Shown here in pieces: positions 41,717-52,467 of a stretch of DNA of 64,000 nt. Where the stretch lies: assembly GCF_021538895.1 (NCBI RefSeq), contig NZ_JADDRL010000016.1:52819-116818 (forward strand), written 5' to 3'. Source of the stretch: Streptomyces olivochromogenes (GTDB lineage Bacteria; Actinomycetota; Actinomycetes; Streptomycetales; Streptomycetaceae). Under the pieces are notes generated by a model. It saw nothing but the letters and a program-made list of their open reading frames with translations. It did not search any database and had not been told where the DNA came from. Within the stretch, counting starts at the first letter, position 1. Each line of letters starts with the position of its first letter. The position numbers were made by a program, and so were the translations under genes.

Positions 41717-43231
41717 TCAGCCCTTCCCCAGGAGCAGGCGGGCCTCGCCCACCGTGATGACGGATCCGGTGACCAGGACGCCCGCGCCGGCGAACTCGCC
41801 CTCCTCCTCGGCCAGCGTGATCGCGGCCTCCAGGGCGTCGGGCAGTCTCGGCTCGACCTGCACGCGCTCGTCGCCGAACACCTCGACGGCGATCGCGGCC
41901 AGCTCGTCGGCGTCCATGGCGCGGTGGCTGGAGTTCTGCGTGACCACGATCTCCGCGAAGACCGGTTCGAAGGCCTCCAGCAGGCCGCGGACGTTCTTGT
42001 CGCCGCTCGCGCCGACCACGCCGATCAGCCGGCTGAAGTCGAAGACCTCGCCGATCGCCTCGGCCGTGACCCGCGCGCCCGCCGGGTTGTGCGCGGCGTC
42101 CAGGACGATCGTGGGCGAGCGGCGCACGACCTCCAGGCGGCCCGGCGAGGTGACGGCGGCGAAGCCCTTGCGGACCGTGTCGATGTCCAGCGGCTCGGCA
42201 CGCAGCGCGCCCACGCCGAAGAACGCCTCCACCGCGGCGAGCGCCACGGCCGCGTTGTGCGCCTGGTGGGCGCCGTGCAGCGGGAGGTAGACCTCGGGGT
42301 ACTCGCCGCCGAGACCGCGCAGGGTCAGCAGCTGCCCGCCGACCGCGACCTGCCGCGCGACCACGCCGAACTCCAGGCCCTCGCGGGCCACCGTCGCATC
42401 GACCTCGACGGCCTTCTTCAGCAGCACCTGCGCCGCGTCCACCGGCTGCTGGGCCAGGATGACCGTCGCGTCCTGCTTGACGATGCCGGCCTTCTCCCCG
42501 GCGATCTCGGCGTGCGTCTCGCCGAGCCGGTCCGTGTGGTCCAGGTCGATGGGGGTGACGACGGCGACGTCCCCGTCGATCACGTTCGTCGCGTCCCAGC
42601 TGCCGCCCATGCCGACCTCGACGACGGCCACGTCGACGGGCGCGTCCGCGAACGCGGCGTACGCCATGCCGGTGAGCACCTCGAAGAAGGAGAGCCGGAA
42701 CTCCTGCTGGGCGTCGACCATCTCGATGTACGGCTTGATGTCCTCGTACGTCTCGATGAAGCGCTCGGCGGAGATCGGGGCGCCGTCCAGGCTGATCCGC
42801 TCGGTGATCGACTGGACGTGCGGGGAGGTGTAGCGGCCGGTGCGCAGCTCGAAGGCTCCGAGGAGGGCCTCGATCATGCGGGCCGTGGACGTCTTGCCGT
42901 TCGTCCCGGTGATGTGGATCGAGGGGTACGAGCGCTGCGGCTCCCCCAGCACGTCCATCAGGGCGGCGATACGGCTGACCGACGGCTCCAACTTGGTCTC
43001 GCCCCAGCGGGTGGCCAGCTCTGCCTCGACCTCACGCAGGGCCTTGTCGACCTCGGGGTCCTCGGGCCGTGCGGGTACGTCCGCCTGCGACGATCCGCCC
43101 TGCGTGCGCAGGGTGCGGCTGCCGGCCTCGATGACCGCGAGGTCGGGGTCGCGGTCGGTCTCTTCGGCGATGATCTCTTCGAAGGCGTCGAGGGGGTCGG
43201 GCGTGTCACTGGTGCCGGGCGCTTCGCTCAC
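41717..43231 (-). CDS. folC: Folylpolyglutamate synthase / dihydrofolate synthase
   Basis: A 504-residue Mur-ligase-family enzyme that adds glutamate to folates. ATP loop ITGTNGKTSTARMIEALLG (about 111-129), FRLSFFEVLTGMAYAAF, VVEVGMGGSWDATNVIDGDV and VVLDAAHNPAGARV-type motif (IVLDAAHNPAG). An N-terminal acidic extension of about 60 residues precedes the usual start, as in other streptomycetes. It is downstream of valS but separated by a terminator. Confidence 0.94.
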   Translation of the reverse strand: MSEAPGTSDTPDPLDAFEEIIAEETDRDPDLAVIEAGSRTLRTQGGSSQADVPARPEDPEVDKALREVEAELATRWGETKLEPSVSRIAALMDVLGEPQRSYPSIHITGTNGKTSTARMIEALLGAFELRTGRYTSPHVQSITERISLDGAPISAERFIETYEDIKPYIEMVDAQQEFRLSFFEVLTGMAYAAFADAPVDVAVVEVGMGGSWDATNVIDGDVAVVTPIDLDHTDRLGETHAEIAGEKAGIVKQDATVILAQQPVDAAQVLLKKAVEVDATVAREGLEFGVVARQVAVGGQLLTLRGLGGEYPEVYLPLHGAHQAHNAAVALAAVEAFFGVGALRAEPLDIDTVRKGFAAVTSPGRLEVVRRSPTIVLDAAHNPAGARVTAEAIGEVFDFSRLIGVVGASGDKNVRGLLEAFEPVFAEIVVTQNSSHRAMDADELAAIAVEVFGDERVQVEPRLPDALEAAITLAEEEGEFAGAGVLVTGSVITVGEARLLLGKG

Positions 43232-43355
43232 ATGGCCAGTCTACGGAGCGGGCGGGGGCTTCGCGGCGCCGGTATGGGGTAGCTGGTGTCGTCGGTCTGG
43301 TGCGGGTACGTCGTGGCTTGTCGCGCAGTTCCCCGCGCCCCTTGGGTGGGGAAAG

Positions 43356-43392
43356 GCCCCCGGTGCTGTTCAGCGCCGGGGGCCTTTCATTG
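43356..43392 (-). terminator. Terminator of valS
   Basis: Stem AAAGGCCCCCGG / CCGGGGGCCTTT with further GCT/AGC pairing, 12 bases after the valS stop on the minus strand. Confidence 0.85.
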
Positions 43393-43403
43393 CTTACTCA
43401 GGG

Positions 43404-46028
43404 TTAGGCCTGGGGCAGCCTGTCGAGCTGGGCCTGGATTCGCGTGATGTCCTCGTCGGCCTTGGTCAGGCGGGTGCGGATCTTGTCGACGACCTGGTCC
43501 GGGGCCTTCGCGAGGAACGCCTCGTTGCCGAGCTTGGCCGTGGCCTGGGCCTTCTCCTTCTCGGCGGCGGCCAGGTCCTTGGCCAGGCGCTTGCGCTCCG
43601 CGGCCACGTCGATCGTGCCGGAGAGGTCGAGGGCGACCTCGGCACCGGCGACCGGCAGGGTGGCCGTGGCCGTGAAGGCCTCGCCCTCCGGCTGCAGGCG
43701 CAGCAGCTGGCGGATGGCCGCCTCGTGCGGAGCCAGGGCCGTGCCGTCGAGGATCAGGCGGGCCGGGACGCGCTGGCCGGGCTGCAGGCCCTGGTCGGCG
43801 CGGAAGCGGCGGACCTCGGTGATCACGGACTGGAGCGTCTCGATCTCCCGCTCGGCGCCCGCGTCACGGAAGCCGCTGTCGGCCGGCCACTCGGCGATGA
43901 CGACCGACTCGCCACCGGTGAGGGTGGTCCAGAGGGTCTCCGTGACGAACGGGACGACCGGGTGCAGCAGGCGGAGGGTGACGTCGAGGACCTCGCCCAG
44001 GACGCGCTTGGAGACCTCGGCCGGCTCGCCGCCCGCCTGGAACGTCGTCTTGGACAGCTCGACGTACCAGTCGAAGACCTCGTCCCACGCGAAGTGGAAG
44101 AGGGCGTCGGACAGCTTGGCGAACTGGAAGTCGTCGTAGAACGCGTCGACTTCGGCGATGACGGAGTTGAGGCGGGACAGGATCCAGCGGTCGGTCGCCG
44201 ACATCTTCGCCGGCTCCGGCAGCGGGCCCTCCACCGTCGCGCCGTTCATCAGCGCGAAGCGGGTGGCGTTCCAGATCTTGTTGGCGAAGTTGCGCGAACC
44301 CTGGACCCAGTCCTCGCCGATCGGGACGTCGACGCCCGGGTTGGCGCCGCGCGCCAGGGTGAACCGGAGCGCGTCGGAACCGTACTTGTCCATCCAGTCC
44401 AGCGGGTTGACCGCGTTGCCGAAGGACTTCGACATCTTCTTGCCGAACTGGTCGCGGACCATGCCGTGCAGGGCGATGGTGTGGAACGGCGGGGTGCCGT
44501 CCATCGCGTACAGGCCGAACATCATCATCCGGGCGACCCAGAAGAAGAGGATGTCGTAGCCGGTGACCAGGACGGAGTTCGGGTAGAACTTCGCGAGCGA
44601 CTCGGTCTGTTCGGGCCAGCCCAGCGTGGAGAAGGGCCACAGGCCGGAGGAGAACCAAGTGTCGAGGACGTCCGTGTCCTGACGCCAGCCCTCACCGCTC
44701 GGGGGCTCCTCGTCCGGGCCGACACAGACGACTTCGCCGTCCGGGCCGTACCAGACCGGAATCCGGTGGCCCCACCACAACTGCCGCGAGATGCACCAGT
44801 CGTGGAGGTTGTCGACCCAGTCGAAGTACCGCTTCTCCATCTCCTGCGGATGGATCTTGACCTTGCCCTCGCGGACCGCGTCACCGGCGGCCTTGGCGAG
44901 CGGGCCGACCTTGACCCACCACTGCATGGACAGGCGCGGCTCGATGGTGGTCTTGCAGCGCGAGCAGTGGCCGACGCTGTGGACGTACGGCCGCTTCTCG
45001 GCGACGATCCGGCCCTCGGCGCGCAGCGCGGCGACGATCGCCGAGCGGGCCTCCAGGCGGTCGAGGCCCTGGAAGGGGCCGGGGGTGGTGATGACGGCGT
45101 GCTCGTCCATGACGGTGATGGACGGCAGGTCGTGCCGCTGGCCGATCTCGAAGTCGTTCGGGTCGTGGGCCGGGGTGACCTTGACGGCGCCGGTACCGAA
45201 CTCGGGGTCGACGTGCTCGTCGGCGACGACCGGGATGGAACGCTCGGTGAGCGGCAGCCTGATGTGCTTGCCGATCAGGTGCTTGTAGCGCTCGTCCTCG
45301 GGGTGAACGGCGACGGCCGTGTCACCGAGCATGGTCTCGGCACGGGTGGTGGCGACGACGATCGTCTCGTCGCCCTCGCCGTACTTCATGGAGACGAGCT
45401 CGCCGTCGTCGTCCTGGTACTCGACCTCGATGTCCGAGATCGCCGTCAGACAGCGCGGGCACCAGTTGATGATGCGCTCGGCGCGGTAGATCAGCTCGTC
45501 GTCGTACAGGCGCTTGAAGATGGTCTGGACGGCCTGGGAGAGACCCTCGTCCATGGTGAAGCGCTCGCGCGACCAGGCGACGCCGTCGCCGAGGCGGCGC
45601 ATCTGGCCGCTGATCTGGCCGCCGGACTCGGCCTTCCACTGCCAGACGCGCTCGACGAAGGCCTCGCGGCCGAGGTCGTGGCGGGACTTGCCCTCCTTGC
45701 CGAGCTCGCGCTCGACGACGTTCTGGGTGGCGATGCCGGCGTGGTCCATGCCCGGCTGCCACAGCGTCTCGAAGCCCTGCATGCGCTTGCGGCGCGTGAG
45801 GGCGTCGATGAGGGTGTGCTCGAAGGCGTGCCCGAGGTGCAGGCTGCCCGTGACGTTCGGCGGCGGGATGACGATGGTGTACGCGGGCTTGTCGCTCTTC
45901 GCGTCCGCCTCGAAGTAACCCCGCTCCACCCAGCGCTCGTACAGCGGCCGCTCTACATCGGCCGGCGCGTACTGGGTCGGCAGTTCGGTGTCGGGCGCGG
46001 GTGGCTGCTGATGAGCGTTCTCGGTCAC
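43404..46028 (-). CDS. valS: Valyl-tRNA synthetase
   Basis: An 874-residue class Ia aminoacyl-tRNA synthetase. HIGH motif [16 protein letters not shown] near residue 50, editing domain ([19 protein letters not shown]), KMSKS as [11 protein letters not shown] near 535 and a C-terminal coiled coil ([20 protein letters not shown]). GTG 46028 gives [10 protein letters not shown] and the normal streptomycete length; the longer open frame from 46139 is not needed. Divergent from the gene at 46166. Confidence 0.96.
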   Translation of the reverse strand: MTENAHQQPPAPDTELPTQYAPADVERPLYERWVERGYFEADAKSDKPAYTIVIPPPNVTGSLHLGHAFEHTLIDALTRRKRMQGFETLWQPGMDHAGIATQNVVERELGKEGKSRHDLGREAFVERVWQWKAESGGQISGQMRRLGDGVAWSRERFTMDEGLSQAVQTIFKRLYDDELIYRAERIINWCPRCLTAISDIEVEYQDDDGELVSMKYGEGDETIVVATTRAETMLGDTAVAVHPEDERYKHLIGKHIRLPLTERSIPVVADEHVDPEFGTGAVKVTPAHDPNDFEIGQRHDLPSITVMDEHAVITTPGPFQGLDRLEARSAIVAALRAEGRIVAEKRPYVHSVGHCSRCKTTIEPRLSMQWWVKVGPLAKAAGDAVREGKVKIHPQEMEKRYFDWVDNLHDWCISRQLWWGHRIPVWYGPDGEVVCVGPDEEPPSGEGWRQDTDVLDTWFSSGLWPFSTLGWPEQTESLAKFYPNSVLVTGYDILFFWVARMMMFGLYAMDGTPPFHTIALHGMVRDQFGKKMSKSFGNAVNPLDWMDKYGSDALRFTLARGANPGVDVPIGEDWVQGSRNFANKIWNATRFALMNGATVEGPLPEPAKMSATDRWILSRLNSVIAEVDAFYDDFQFAKLSDALFHFAWDEVFDWYVELSKTTFQAGGEPAEVSKRVLGEVLDVTLRLLHPVVPFVTETLWTTLTGGESVVIAEWPADSGFRDAGAEREIETLQSVITEVRRFRADQGLQPGQRVPARLILDGTALAPHEAAIRQLLRLQPEGEAFTATATLPVAGAEVALDLSGTIDVAAERKRLAKDLAAAEKEKAQATAKLGNEAFLAKAPDQVVDKIRTRLTKADEDITRIQAQLDRLPQA

Positions 46029-46165
46029 GGGGGTCAGTTTAGAGGTGTCACGACCCAGTCCCGAAACGCGTTTGTTGTGTAACGGTGCGGCCCCCGGTGC
46101 GGTGTGCTTCCAGCGGCTGGGCCAGGATGTCAGGAACACATAAGCTCCGGAGGGGAACCCACGTA

Positions 46166-47086
46166 ATGAGTCACAACCAGCCGGGCCCGTACGGCGGGCA
46201 GCCCCAGCAGCCCGGACCGTACGGCCAGCCGGGCCCCTACGGCCAGCAGCCGCAGGCTCCCCAGCCCGGCTACGGCTACCCCCAGCAGGCTCCTCCGGCG
46301 CAGCCCGGTTACGGCTACCCCCAGCAGGCTCCGCCCGCCCAGCCCGGGTACGGCTACCCGCAGCAGGGCGGCGCCCCGCAGCAGCCGCCGTACGGCACCG
46401 TCCCGCAGCCGCCGGCTCCGGGCGGGGGCAAGAAGAAGACGGGCCTGATCATCGGCGGGGTGGCGGTCGTGGCCGCGATCGCGGTGGTCGCGGCGGTCGC
46501 CCTCGGCGGCAACGCCAGCGGCAGCGGCGCGGACATCAAGGACGACGGCGCCCACAAGCTGACGACGCCGGATTCGGTGATCGACGAGACGTACAAGAAG
46601 TCGAAGGAGAACTCGACCGACGGTATGACCGACGACGAGCTCAAGGACACCCAGTCGTGGGGCGTCAAGAACCCCAAGGACGTGAGTGCGGGGTACGGCG
46701 CGGGCTCGGGCCTGACCATGAAGAGCCTCGGCTTCGCCGGTGTGTACGGCACCATCGACGACCCCGAGAAGGTCCTCGACGCGATGTTCGCCCAGATGAA
46801 GAAGGACTCCGAGAAGGACTCGTCCTCGGACGGCAAGCTCGTCGGCAGCCCGGAGAAGGTCACGCCCGCCGGCTTCTCGAACGGCGTCATGAAGTGCCAG
46901 AACGTGCAGAGCAACCAGTCGGGCAAGACCACCACCATGCCGATCTGCGCATGGAGTGACCACAGCACGCTGGCCTACGTGATCTCGTTCGACATGGCCG
47001 GCCTCGCCGCGGGCAAGAGCACCTCGATCGACGAGGCGGCCGAACTGGCCGCGAAGCTCCGCAACGACGTGCGCGTCAAGGCCTGA
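46166..47086 (+). CDS. Pro/Gly/Tyr/Gln-rich membrane-anchored protein
   Basis: A 306-residue protein. Residues 1-88 are a low-complexity cytoplasmic region with tandem [13 protein letters not shown] units, followed by KKK, one transmembrane helix (about 94-114) and an extracellular domain ([20 protein letters not shown], then [15 protein letters not shown] and [16 protein letters not shown] with two cysteines). ATG 46166 follows CCGGAGGGG. This architecture is common in actinobacteria; the outer domain has no known function. Confidence 0.75.
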   Translation: MSHNQPGPYGGQPQQPGPYGQPGPYGQQPQAPQPGYGYPQQAPPAQPGYGYPQQAPPAQPGYGYPQQGGAPQQPPYGTVPQPPAPGGGKKKTGLIIGGVAVVAAIAVVAAVALGGNASGSGADIKDDGAHKLTTPDSVIDETYKKSKENSTDGMTDDELKDTQSWGVKNPKDVSAGYGAGSGLTMKSLGFAGVYGTIDDPEKVLDAMFAQMKKDSEKDSSSDGKLVGSPEKVTPAGFSNGVMKCQNVQSNQSGKTTTMPICAWSDHSTLAYVISFDMAGLAAGKSTSIDEAAELAAKLRNDVRVKA

Positions 47087-47103
47087 TCGGCACCGGATCC
47101 ACC

Positions 47104-47140
47104 GACGGGGCGCCTCATCGACTCGATGAGGCGCCCCGTC
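47104..47140. terminator. Bidirectional terminator
   Basis: Stem of about 16 bp (GACGGGGCGCCTCATCG / CGATGAGGCGCCCCGTC) between convergent genes 46166-47086 and 47139-47366. Confidence 0.9.
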
Positions 47141-47366
47141 AGTCATTCAGCGCCCGTGACCTCACGCGCGACGGCAGGCGGCCCGTGCGGTTGCTGCACA
47201 TCTCCCGCACCTTCGGGCCCACCCGATACCCATGGCTTCCCACGTAGTTCATGCAGTCGACCTGGTCGGCGCTCGCCGGCGTTGCCGTCACCAGTGGCAC
47301 GACTGCCGCCGCGGCGGCCACACTTGCCGCGACCAGGAGCCTCTTCGACTGCCGTGTGGCGGGAAC
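47139..47366 (-). CDS. Small exported protein
   Basis: A 75-residue exported protein: basic start ([11 protein letters not shown]), hydrophobic core ([11 protein letters not shown]) and cleavage site ASA-DQ; mature part [20 protein letters not shown] with a second cysteine (REMCSNRTG) that could pair with the first. The longer frame starts at ATG 47384, but that codon lies within the clpX terminator stem, so GTG 47366 is preferred. Similar tiny Cys-paired exported proteins are frequent in Streptomyces; function unknown. Confidence 0.6.
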   Translation of the reverse strand, partial: VPATRQSKRLLVAASVAAAAAVVPLVTATPASADQVDCMNYVGSHGYRVGPKVREMCSNRTGRLPSRVRSRALND

Positions 47367-47371
47367 ACGAG

Positions 47372-47404
47372 CAATGCCCGGCACTTGTGCAAGTGCCGGG
47401 CATT
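47372..47404 (-). terminator. Terminator of clpX
   Basis: Perfect 15-bp stem AATGCCCGGCACTTG / CAAGTGCCGGGCATT, 22 bases after the clpX stop, followed by pyrimidine-poor DNA. Confidence 0.85.
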
Positions 47405-47425
47405 TTCTGGGACTTGGGGTCGGCG

Positions 47426-48712
47426 TCAGGCCGTCTTCTGCTCGCCGGAGCCGCGGCCACGGGCGTCGCGGGGGATCAGCGTCGGATTCACGTTCGAGTG
47501 GACGACGTCCGCCGTGATGACGACGCGGGCCACGTCCTTGCGGGACGGCACCTCGTACATCACCGACATGAGGACCTCCTCCATGATGGCGCGCAGACCA
47601 CGCGCGCCGGTCTGGCGGAGGATGGCCTGGTCGGCGATGGCCTCCAGGGCCTCACGCTCGAAGTCCAGCTCCACACCGTCGAGTTCGAAGAGACGCTGGT
47701 ACTGCTTGACCAGCGCGTTGCGGGGCTCGACGAGGATCTGGAGCAGGGCCTCACGGTCGAGGTTGTGGACCGAGGTGATCACCGGGAGACGGCCGATGAA
47801 CTCGGGGATCATGCCGAACTTGACCAGGTCCTCCGGCATGACGTCCTCGAAGACGTCCTTGGACTCGAGCTCGCGCTTGGAGCGGATCGTCGCGCCGAAG
47901 CCGATGCCCTTCGCGCCGGCCCGCGCCTCGATGATCTTCTCCAGGCCCGCGAAGGCACCGCCCACGATGAACAGGACGTTCGTCGTGTCGATCTGGATGA
48001 ACTCCTGGTGGGGGTGCTTGCGGCCACCCTGCGGAGGCACCGAGGCCGTCGTGCCCTCAAGGATCTTCAGCAGGGCCTGCTGGACACCCTCGCCCGACAC
48101 GTCGCGGGTGATGGAAGGGTTTTCACTCTTCCTCGCGACCTTGTCGATCTCGTCGATGTAGATGATCCCGGTCTCGGCCTTCTTGACGTCGTAGTCGGCC
48201 GCCTGGATCAGCTTCAGCAGGATGTTCTCGACGTCCTCGCCGACATAGCCCGCCTCCGTCAGCGCCGTCGCGTCCGCGATCGCGAACGGGACGTTCAGCA
48301 TGCGGGCCAGGGTCTGCGCGAGGAGCGTCTTGCCCGAGCCCGTCGGCCCGAGCAGCAGGATGTTCGACTTCGCCAACTCGATGGCGTCGTCACGTCCTTG
48401 GGCGCCGCCGTTCTCGCCCGCCTGGACCCGCTTGTAGTGGTTGTACACCGCGACGGAGAGGGCCTTCTTCGCGGCCTCCTGGCCGACGACGTAGCCCTCC
48501 AGGAACTCGTAGATCTCGCGGGGCTTCGGGAGTTCCTCCCAGCGCACCTCGCTCGTCTCGGCGAGCTCCTCCTCGATGATCTCGTTGCAGAGATCGATGC
48601 ACTCGTCGCAGATGTACACACCGGGCCCTGCGATGAGCTTCTTGACCTGCTTCTGGCTCTTGCCGCAGAACGAGCACTTGAGCAGATCGCCGCCGTCACC
48701 GATGCGTGCCAC
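47426..48712 (-). CDS. clpX: ATP-dependent Clp protease ATPase subunit ClpX
   Basis: A 428-residue AAA+ unfoldase. N-terminal zinc-binding domain CSFCGK ... CDECIDLC (residues about 15-40), Walker [13 protein letters not shown] (about 125), Walker [12 protein letters not shown] (about 187), the IGF-type loop equivalent ([10 protein letters not shown] region) and a sensor-2 part. It feeds ClpP. It sits 169 bases downstream of clpP2 on the same strand. Confidence 0.97.
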   Translation of the reverse strand: MARIGDGGDLLKCSFCGKSQKQVKKLIAGPGVYICDECIDLCNEIIEEELAETSEVRWEELPKPREIYEFLEGYVVGQEAAKKALSVAVYNHYKRVQAGENGGAQGRDDAIELAKSNILLLGPTGSGKTLLAQTLARMLNVPFAIADATALTEAGYVGEDVENILLKLIQAADYDVKKAETGIIYIDEIDKVARKSENPSITRDVSGEGVQQALLKILEGTTASVPPQGGRKHPHQEFIQIDTTNVLFIVGGAFAGLEKIIEARAGAKGIGFGATIRSKRELESKDVFEDVMPEDLVKFGMIPEFIGRLPVITSVHNLDREALLQILVEPRNALVKQYQRLFELDGVELDFEREALEAIADQAILRQTGARGLRAIMEEVLMSVMYEVPSRKDVARVVITADVVHSNVNPTLIPRDARGRGSGEQKTA

Positions 48713-48881
48713 GGTGTGCTTCCCCTTCGCCTGGGAGACGCCTGGACGCTTTCGAATCCAGCGGCTCCTGGTGCTGCCTTATGTCCGACGGTACCTTGCC
48801 GGGCCCCCCGTACGGGCCCCCCTTGGCACGGTTCACTTTGACGTGCACCACGCCAAGGGCGGCGAGAACGCTCGCTCCGCG

Positions 48882-49547
48882 TCAGCGGACGTCGGCGTTG
48901 TTCATCTTCCGCGTCGAGATGATCTGGTCGACGATGCCGTACTCCAGCGCTTCCTCGGCCGTGAGGATCTTGTCGCGCTCGATGTCCTCGCGGACCTTCT
49001 CGATCGGCCGGCTGGTGTGCTTCGCCAGCATCTCTTCCAGCTGCGTACGCATCCGGGTGAACTCGTTGGCGATGATCTCCAGGTCGGAGAGCTGGCCGCG
49101 GCCGGTGGAACCGGCCGGCTGGTGGATCAGCACGCGGGAGTTCGGCAGCGCCATGCGCTTGCCCGGCGTACCGGCGGCGAGCAGGATGGCCGCGGCGGAG
49201 GCCGCCTGGCCCATGCACACCGTCTGGATGTCCGGCTTCACGAACTGCATGGTGTCGTAGATCGCCGTGAGGGCGGTCATGTCGCCACCGGGGCTGTTGA
49301 TGTAGATCGAGATGTCCCGGTCGGGGTCCATCGACTCCAGGCACAGCAGCTGCGCCATGACGTCGTTGGCGGAGGCGTCGTCGATCTGGACGCCGAGGAA
49401 GATCACGCGCTCCTCGAAGAGCTTCGCGTACGGGTCGTACTCGCGGATGCCCTGGGAGGTGCGCTCGACGAAGCGCGGGATGACATAACGGCTGTCGGGC
49501 CGCGGCCCCTCGTAGAGGCCGCTGGCGGCGCCGGGGAAGTTGCTCAT
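48882..49547 (-). CDS. clpP2: ATP-dependent Clp protease proteolytic subunit ClpP2
   Basis: A 221-residue serine peptidase. Nucleophile in [13 protein letters not shown], histidine in VLIHQPAG and aspartate in [20 protein letters not shown]. The N-terminal 35 residues ([20 protein letters not shown]) are a propeptide-like extension. ATG 49547 is used; GTG 49559 would add VNKH. It is downstream of clpP1 with a 70-base gap, forming the usual two-ClpP operon of streptomycetes. Confidence 0.95.
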   Translation of the reverse strand: MSNFPGAASGLYEGPRPDSRYVIPRFVERTSQGIREYDPYAKLFEERVIFLGVQIDDASANDVMAQLLCLESMDPDRDISIYINSPGGDMTALTAIYDTMQFVKPDIQTVCMGQAASAAAILLAAGTPGKRMALPNSRVLIHQPAGSTGRGQLSDLEIIANEFTRMRTQLEEMLAKHTSRPIEKVREDIERDKILTAEEALEYGIVDQIISTRKMNNADVR

Positions 49548-49617
49548 GTGCTTGTTCACCGTCCTGGTGGCGTTCTGGGGTCTGGAGACTCGGCGGTGCG
49601 TGGCGTGGCCGGGCCGG

Positions 49618-50235
49618 TCAGGCACCGGTGCCGCCGCCTCCCGGAACACCGGAGGCATGCGTGATGATCTCGTCGATGAGGCCGTACTCCTTGGCCTCTT
49701 CCGGGGTGAACCAGCGGTCGCGGTCGCCGTCGCGGATGATCGTCTCGACGGTCTGCCCGGAGTGCTGCGCGGTCAGCTCGGACATGCGCTTCTTGGTGCG
49801 CATCAGGTACTCGGCCTGGATCTTGATGTCCGAGACCGTGCCGCCGAGGCCCGCGGAGCCCTGGTGCATCATGATGTCCGCGTGCGGCAGCGCGAAGCGC
49901 TTGCCGGCGGCACCGCCGGTGAGCAGGAACTGGCCCATCGAGGCCGCCATGCCCATGGCGATCGTGACCACGTCGTTCGGGATGTACTGCATGGTGTCGT
50001 AGATCGCCATGCCGGCCGTCACCGAGCCACCGGGGCTGTTGATGTAGAGGTAGACGTCCTTGGTCGGATCTGCGGCGAGGAGCAGCAGCTGTGCGGTGAT
50101 CTTGTTGGCGATGTCGTCGTCAACCTGCTGGCCGAGGAAGATGATCCGCTCGCCGAGCAGCCGGTTGTAGACCTGGTCGCCGAGGCCACCACCGATGGAA
50201 GGCTCGCCGGCGGCGGAGGGCATCAGATTCGTCAC
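49618..50235 (-). CDS. clpP1: ATP-dependent Clp protease proteolytic subunit ClpP1
   Basis: A 205-residue ClpP. Nucleophile in [13 protein letters not shown], histidine in [11 protein letters not shown] and aspartate in [21 protein letters not shown]; Gly-rich C-terminus ([10 protein letters not shown]). GTG 50235 ([12 protein letters not shown]) has GGTGG five bases upstream; ATG 50223 is another option. First gene of the clpP1-clpP2 operon. A ClgR-type box lies 137 bases upstream. Confidence 0.95.
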   Translation of the reverse strand: MTNLMPSAAGEPSIGGGLGDQVYNRLLGERIIFLGQQVDDDIANKITAQLLLLAADPTKDVYLYINSPGGSVTAGMAIYDTMQYIPNDVVTIAMGMAASMGQFLLTGGAAGKRFALPHADIMMHQGSAGLGGTVSDIKIQAEYLMRTKKRMSELTAQHSGQTVETIIRDGDRDRWFTPEEAKEYGLIDEIITHASGVPGGGGTGA

Positions 50236-50371
50236 GTATCCACCTGCTCGTCTTACGACGGCGCCGGGCCGTCTCACGTCGTCCTGCCGGGGGCTTTCAG
50301 GGGACTCCCCTGCCCTCGTATTCATGGACCCTAACGCGCGGGTCCTCTCCGGGAATCCCGGAGAAGGGGGT

Positions 50372-50385
50372 GTTCGCCGGGGGCG
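50372..50385. promoter_or_regulatory. ClgR-type operator upstream of clpP1
   Basis: GTTCGC at 50372-50377, five bases, then GCG at 50383-50385: an exact fit to the published streptomycete ClgR motif (GTTCGC-N5-GCG), which activates clpP1clpP2 in S. lividans. It lies in the clpP1 upstream region. Confidence 0.75.
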
Positions 50386-50390
50386 TAGCG

Positions 50391-50428
50391 CCGTGCGGAC
50401 GTCCGGACGGGCCCGTGCGGACGTCCGG
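50391..50428. repeat. Two 16-bp direct repeats near the clpP1 promoter
   Basis: CCGTGCGGACGTCCGG at 50391-50406 and again at 50413-50428, 22 bases apart; each contains the palindrome CGGACGTCCG. They sit between the ClgR box and the tig terminator, so they could be regulator sites on one face of the helix. Confidence 0.5.
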
Positions 50429-50437
50429 GTAGGCAAA

Positions 50438-50472
50438 CGGGCCCCGGGTCACCAACGTACCCAGGGCCCGTC
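50438..50472 (-). terminator. Terminator of tig
   Basis: Hairpin ACGGGCCC-C-GGGT / ACCC-A-GGGCCCGT, 30 bases past the tig stop on the minus strand. Confidence 0.75.
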
Positions 50473-50501
50473 CTACGAGCGCGTCAGAGCTGCCGTGGGA
50501 G

Positions 50502-51899
50502 TCAGCCCTCGGCCTTCTCCTCGTCGGCGGCCTCGGCGGCCTCGGCCGTCTCCGTGGCGGCCTCCACCGTCTCGGCCTCGTCCTCGTCCTCGTCGTCCAG
50601 GTCGACGATCTCGCCGTTGGTGTCCTTCACCGTGGCGGCCTCGACCACGACGGCCAGGGCCTTGCCGCGGGCGACCTCGCCGACCAGGAGCGGAACCTGG
50701 CCGCCCTCGACGACGGCCTGGGCGAACTGGTCGGGGGACATGCCGGAGGAGGCGGCACGCCGCATGAGGTGCTCGGTGAGCTCCTCCTGGTTGACGTTGA
50801 GCTTCTCCAGCTTGACCAGCTCGTCGAGGACGAACTGGGTCTTGATGCCCTTGACCGCGGCCTCACGGGTCTCGGTGTCGAACTCCTCGGCGGTCTTGCC
50901 CTGGATCTCCAGGTACTTGTCGAGGGTCAGACCCATCTGGCCGAGCTGGTGGTGCTCCAGGTTGTGCTTGCGAGTGTTGATCTCGTCCTCGAGGAGCTTC
51001 TCGGGGACGGGCACCTCGACGAGCTCCAGCAGCTTGTCCAGGACACGCTCCTGGGCCTGCGTGGCCTGGTCGTACTGCTTCATGTTCGCGAGGCGCTTGC
51101 GGCTGTCGGCCTTGAGCTCGTCGAGGGTGTCGAACTCGGAGGCGAGCTGCGCGAACTCGTCGTCCAGTTCCGGCAGTTCGCGGGCGGCGACCTGGGTGAC
51201 CTTGACGGTGACCTCGGCCTCCTTGCCGGCCGCCGAGCCGCCCTTGAGCTCGGAGGTGAAGGTGGCCTCGCCACCGGCCTCCAGGCCCTTCACGGCGTCG
51301 TCGATGCCGTCCAGCAGCTCACCGGAGCCGATGGTGTACGAGACACCCTCGGCCACGCCGTCCTCGAGGACCTCGCCCTCGACCTTGGCCTGCAGGTCGA
51401 TGGTGATGACGTCGCCGTCCTCGGCGGCCCGCTCGACCGGGGCGGTGGAGGCGAAGCGCTCGCGGAGCTGCTCGACCGACTTCTCGATGTCCTCGTCGGT
51501 GACCTCGACGGCGTCGACCTCGACCTCGATGCCGGAGTAGTCCGGGATCTCCAGGGCCGGGCGGATGTCGACCTCGGCGGTGAAGTTCAGCGTCTCGCCG
51601 TCCTTCAGCTCGGTGATGTCGACCTCGGGCTGGCCCAGCGGGCTGAGCTCGGCCTCGTTGACCGCCTCGGTGTAGAACTTCGGCAGCGCGTCGTTGACGG
51701 CCTCCTCCAGCACGGCGCCACGGCCGAACCGCTGGTCGATGACGCGGGCGGGGATCTTGCCCTTGCGGAAGCCCTTCACCGTGACCTGCTGGTTGATCTT
51801 CTTGTACGCCGCGTCGAGGCTGTCCTTGAGCTCCTCGAAGGGCACCTCGACAGTGAGCCGAACCCGGGTCGGGTTCAGGGTCTCCACGGCGCTCTTCAC
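50502..51899 (-). CDS. tig: Trigger factor
   Basis: A 465-residue ribosome-associated chaperone and peptidyl-prolyl isomerase. N-terminal ribosome-binding domain with the signature [24 protein letters not shown]-type domain ([19 protein letters not shown]), helical C-terminal arms and a very acidic tail ([15 protein letters not shown]). GTG 51899 follows AAGGAGA. It precedes the clpP operon, linking folding with degradation. Confidence 0.96.
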   Translation of the reverse strand: MKSAVETLNPTRVRLTVEVPFEELKDSLDAAYKKINQQVTVKGFRKGKIPARVIDQRFGRGAVLEEAVNDALPKFYTEAVNEAELSPLGQPEVDITELKDGETLNFTAEVDIRPALEIPDYSGIEVEVDAVEVTDEDIEKSVEQLRERFASTAPVERAAEDGDVITIDLQAKVEGEVLEDGVAEGVSYTIGSGELLDGIDDAVKGLEAGGEATFTSELKGGSAAGKEAEVTVKVTQVAARELPELDDEFAQLASEFDTLDELKADSRKRLANMKQYDQATQAQERVLDKLLELVEVPVPEKLLEDEINTRKHNLEHHQLGQMGLTLDKYLEIQGKTAEEFDTETREAAVKGIKTQFVLDELVKLEKLNVNQEELTEHLMRRAASSGMSPDQFAQAVVEGGQVPLLVGEVARGKALAVVVEAATVKDTNGEIVDLDDEDEDEAETVEAATETAEAAEAADEEKAEG

Positions 51900-52078
51900 G
51901 GTTCGGTCTCCTTGTGGCTGACTTCTTGGATACTGCCGAGCCAGACAGGTCCGGCGGATTTCGCCGCCCGGAGGAGTTCGTAGGCCGAGTGGGCCGGGAC
52001 ACACGGGCGCGCAGCTTGCATAGTAACCGCAGCGGCCGAACGCCCCAAAAGGCGATCACGCCGAGTCACGCATGTCGG

Positions 52079-52155
52079 TGGTCGGGGTGGCGGGATTTGA
52101 ACCCACGGCCTTCCGCTCCCAAAGCGGACGCGCTACCAAGCTGCGCCACACCCCG
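52079..52155 (-). tRNA. tRNA-Pro(TGG)
   Basis: 77 bases with encoded CCA. Acceptor CGGGGTG pairs with CACCCCG. The anticodon arm CCGCTTTGGGAGCGG gives TGG, and the T-arm contains GGTTCAAATCC. It lies 180 bases upstream of tig. Confidence 0.95.
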
Positions 52156-52321
52156 TCTGGTGCGACACGTAGGGTACATGCCCGCAGGCAGTGCGGCCGC
52201 CGCATTTCCCGAGCGTCCGGGTGCGCGGTGGCGCGGCGGGCAATAGAGGTGTGCGGCGACGGCGTACGACCCGCTACGATGCCTTCTGTGCCGCGGTCGC
52301 CGAACCTGCGGCGCGCGCTGT

Positions 52322-52395
52322 GCGGGCGTAGCTCAATGGTAGAGCCCTAGTCTTCCAAACTAGCTACGCGGGTTCGATTCCCGTCGCCCGCTCCA
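52322..52395 (+). tRNA. tRNA-Gly(TCC)
   Basis: 74 bases with encoded CCA. Acceptor GCGGGCG pairs with CGCCCGC, D-arm GCTCAATGGTAGAGC, anticodon arm CTAGTCTTCCAAACTAG giving TCC, T-arm GCGGGTTCGATTCCCGT. Intact, unlike the tRNA-Gly(CCC) fragment at 26318. Confidence 0.96.
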
Positions 52396-52401
52396 TACGG
52401 C

Positions 52402-52442
52402 TCAGGGCCAGGTCGGAGGATGATTCCTCCGCCTGGCCCTGA
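52402..52442. terminator. Terminator after tRNA-Gly
   Basis: Long hairpin CAGGGCCAGG-T-CGGAGGA / TCCTCCG-CCTGGCCCTG starting seven bases after the tRNA. It may also serve the convergent gene ending at 52468. Confidence 0.85.
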
Positions 52443-52467
52443 TCGTTTCCCGGAGCTGTGATCCGCT

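Noticed and set aside
42840..46082. 1080-codon plus-strand ORF antisense to valS and folC
   Set aside because: Same GC-driven shadow effect; no domain-like sequence, and valS on the other strand has all its motifs.
46220..46390. Tandem DNA repeats considered as a minisatellite
   Set aside because: They are the coding repeats of the PGYGYPQQ low-complexity region, in frame with a well-supported gene.
47367..47384. ATG 47384 as the start of the small exported protein
   Set aside because: The codon lies inside the perfect 15-bp clpX terminator stem; GTG 47366 gives a normal signal peptide.
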